Of a DNA stretch of 64,000 nucleotides, positions 63,765 through 64,000 are shown in pieces. The position numbers and the translations under genes are program-made. Position 1 is the stretch's first letter. Each line of letters begins with the position of its first letter. Source of the stretch: Cellvibrio sp. PSBB023 (GTDB taxonomy: Bacteria; Pseudomonadota; Gammaproteobacteria; Pseudomonadales; Cellvibrionaceae); the NCBI RefSeq assembly GCF_002007605.1, contig NZ_CP019799.1:4271501-4335500 (forward strand). The letters run 5' to 3'. Below the pieces are notes generated by a model, which made no database searches, had not been told where the DNA came from, and worked only from the letters and a program-made list of their open reading frames with translations.

Positions 63765-64000
63765 ATGAGTGATAAAGAACAGCGTCGTCATGTGCGCACC
63801 AATTTTAGTTGCCGCATTAACATCGCCCATGACTCCATCGGCGAGTTGCAGGTTAAAACGCGCGATGTTTCCGATGGCGGTGTTTTTGTAGTGCTGGAGC
63901 CCGAACATATTCCACCGGTAGGTACACGCTTGAAAGGGCAGGTACAAGGTTTGATGGAAGATGCACCTGTATTGGAAATGGAAGTGGTGCGTGTAGAGCC
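63765..64000 (+). CDS. PilZ-domain protein, 3' end cut by window
   Basis: 79 codons to the window end, starting at the ATG at 63765 with AGGAG six bases upstream. The start EQRRHVRTNF carries the RxxxR c-di-GMP binding motif and KTRDVSDGGVFV the D/NxSxxG motif, so it is a cyclic-di-GMP effector. Confidence 0.9.
   Translation, partial: MSDKEQRRHVRTNFSCRINIAHDSIGELQVKTRDVSDGGVFVVLEPEHIPPVGTRLKGQVQGLMEDAPVLEMEVVRVE

Noticed and set aside
1..64000. CRISPR arrays
   Set aside because: No regularly spaced direct repeats were seen, and no Cas proteins among the open frames.
1..64000. Insertion sequences
   Set aside because: No transposase frame is visible; the only mobile-element genes are those of the ICE.

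Overview
The window looks like one end of a large integrative and conjugative element (ICE) joined to conserved chromosome of a gammaproteobacterium. The chromosomal proteins (ParC, YegD-like Hsp70, Psd, M32 carboxypeptidase, a DUF2750 protein) and the codon style suggest the Cellvibrio/Cellvibrionaceae group; this is an inference from protein character, not a database result. The element fills everything left of about 52.31 kb and continues beyond the window start. It ends at the 3' end of a tRNA-Met(CAU) gene at 52312-52388 (minus strand).

Region 1 (1-29.9 kb) is cargo, mostly defence and DNA repair. In order: a SNF2-type helicase (5' end cut by the window), a DUF4391 protein, and the Mod and Res subunits of a type III restriction system; a decayed AAA-ATPase gene; umuDC, diverging from an SRAP/YedK-type gene across a near-perfect LexA box (the SRAP gene has a frameshift); a CsrA homologue; a two-gene Mokosh-like locus whose large protein joins NERD nuclease, pseudokinase, kinase and SF1 helicase domains; a Gabija-like pair (OLD nuclease plus UvrD-like helicase) with a PD-(D/E)XK-like gene next to it; a secreted thermonuclease; two tandem small paralogous proteins with strong RNA-hairpin leaders; a Phd/VapC toxin-antitoxin pair; a second aroA; a GNAT-like protein; and a second CsrA homologue.

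Region 2 (30.1-51.0 kb) is the conjugation machinery. It is a complete-looking type G (PFGI-1/ICEclc class) type IV secretion operon on the minus strand, from the coupling protein TraD down to a TraG-like protein, with many 1-50 bp gene overlaps. A plus-strand operon diverges from it and encodes a 135-aa protein and a MOBH relaxase (TraI_2). The intergenic space between them is the best oriT candidate.

Region 3 (51.1-52.4 kb) is the recombination end: a tyrosine integrase broken by a one-base frameshift, four consecutive perfect hairpins, and tRNA-Met.

Region 4 (52.5-64 kb) is chromosome: the resident aroA (about 95% identical in protein to the copy on the element), a hotdog thioesterase, an M32 carboxypeptidase, yegD-like, psd, a metallo-beta-lactamase-fold hydrolase, a YgjP-like metallopeptidase, a DUF2750 protein, an LEA14-like lipoprotein, parC and the start of a PilZ protein.

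The genes suggest an ICE that carries several anti-phage modules, its own SOS-controlled repair genes and RNA-binding regulators. It may now be defective in excision, because the integrase reading frame is broken.
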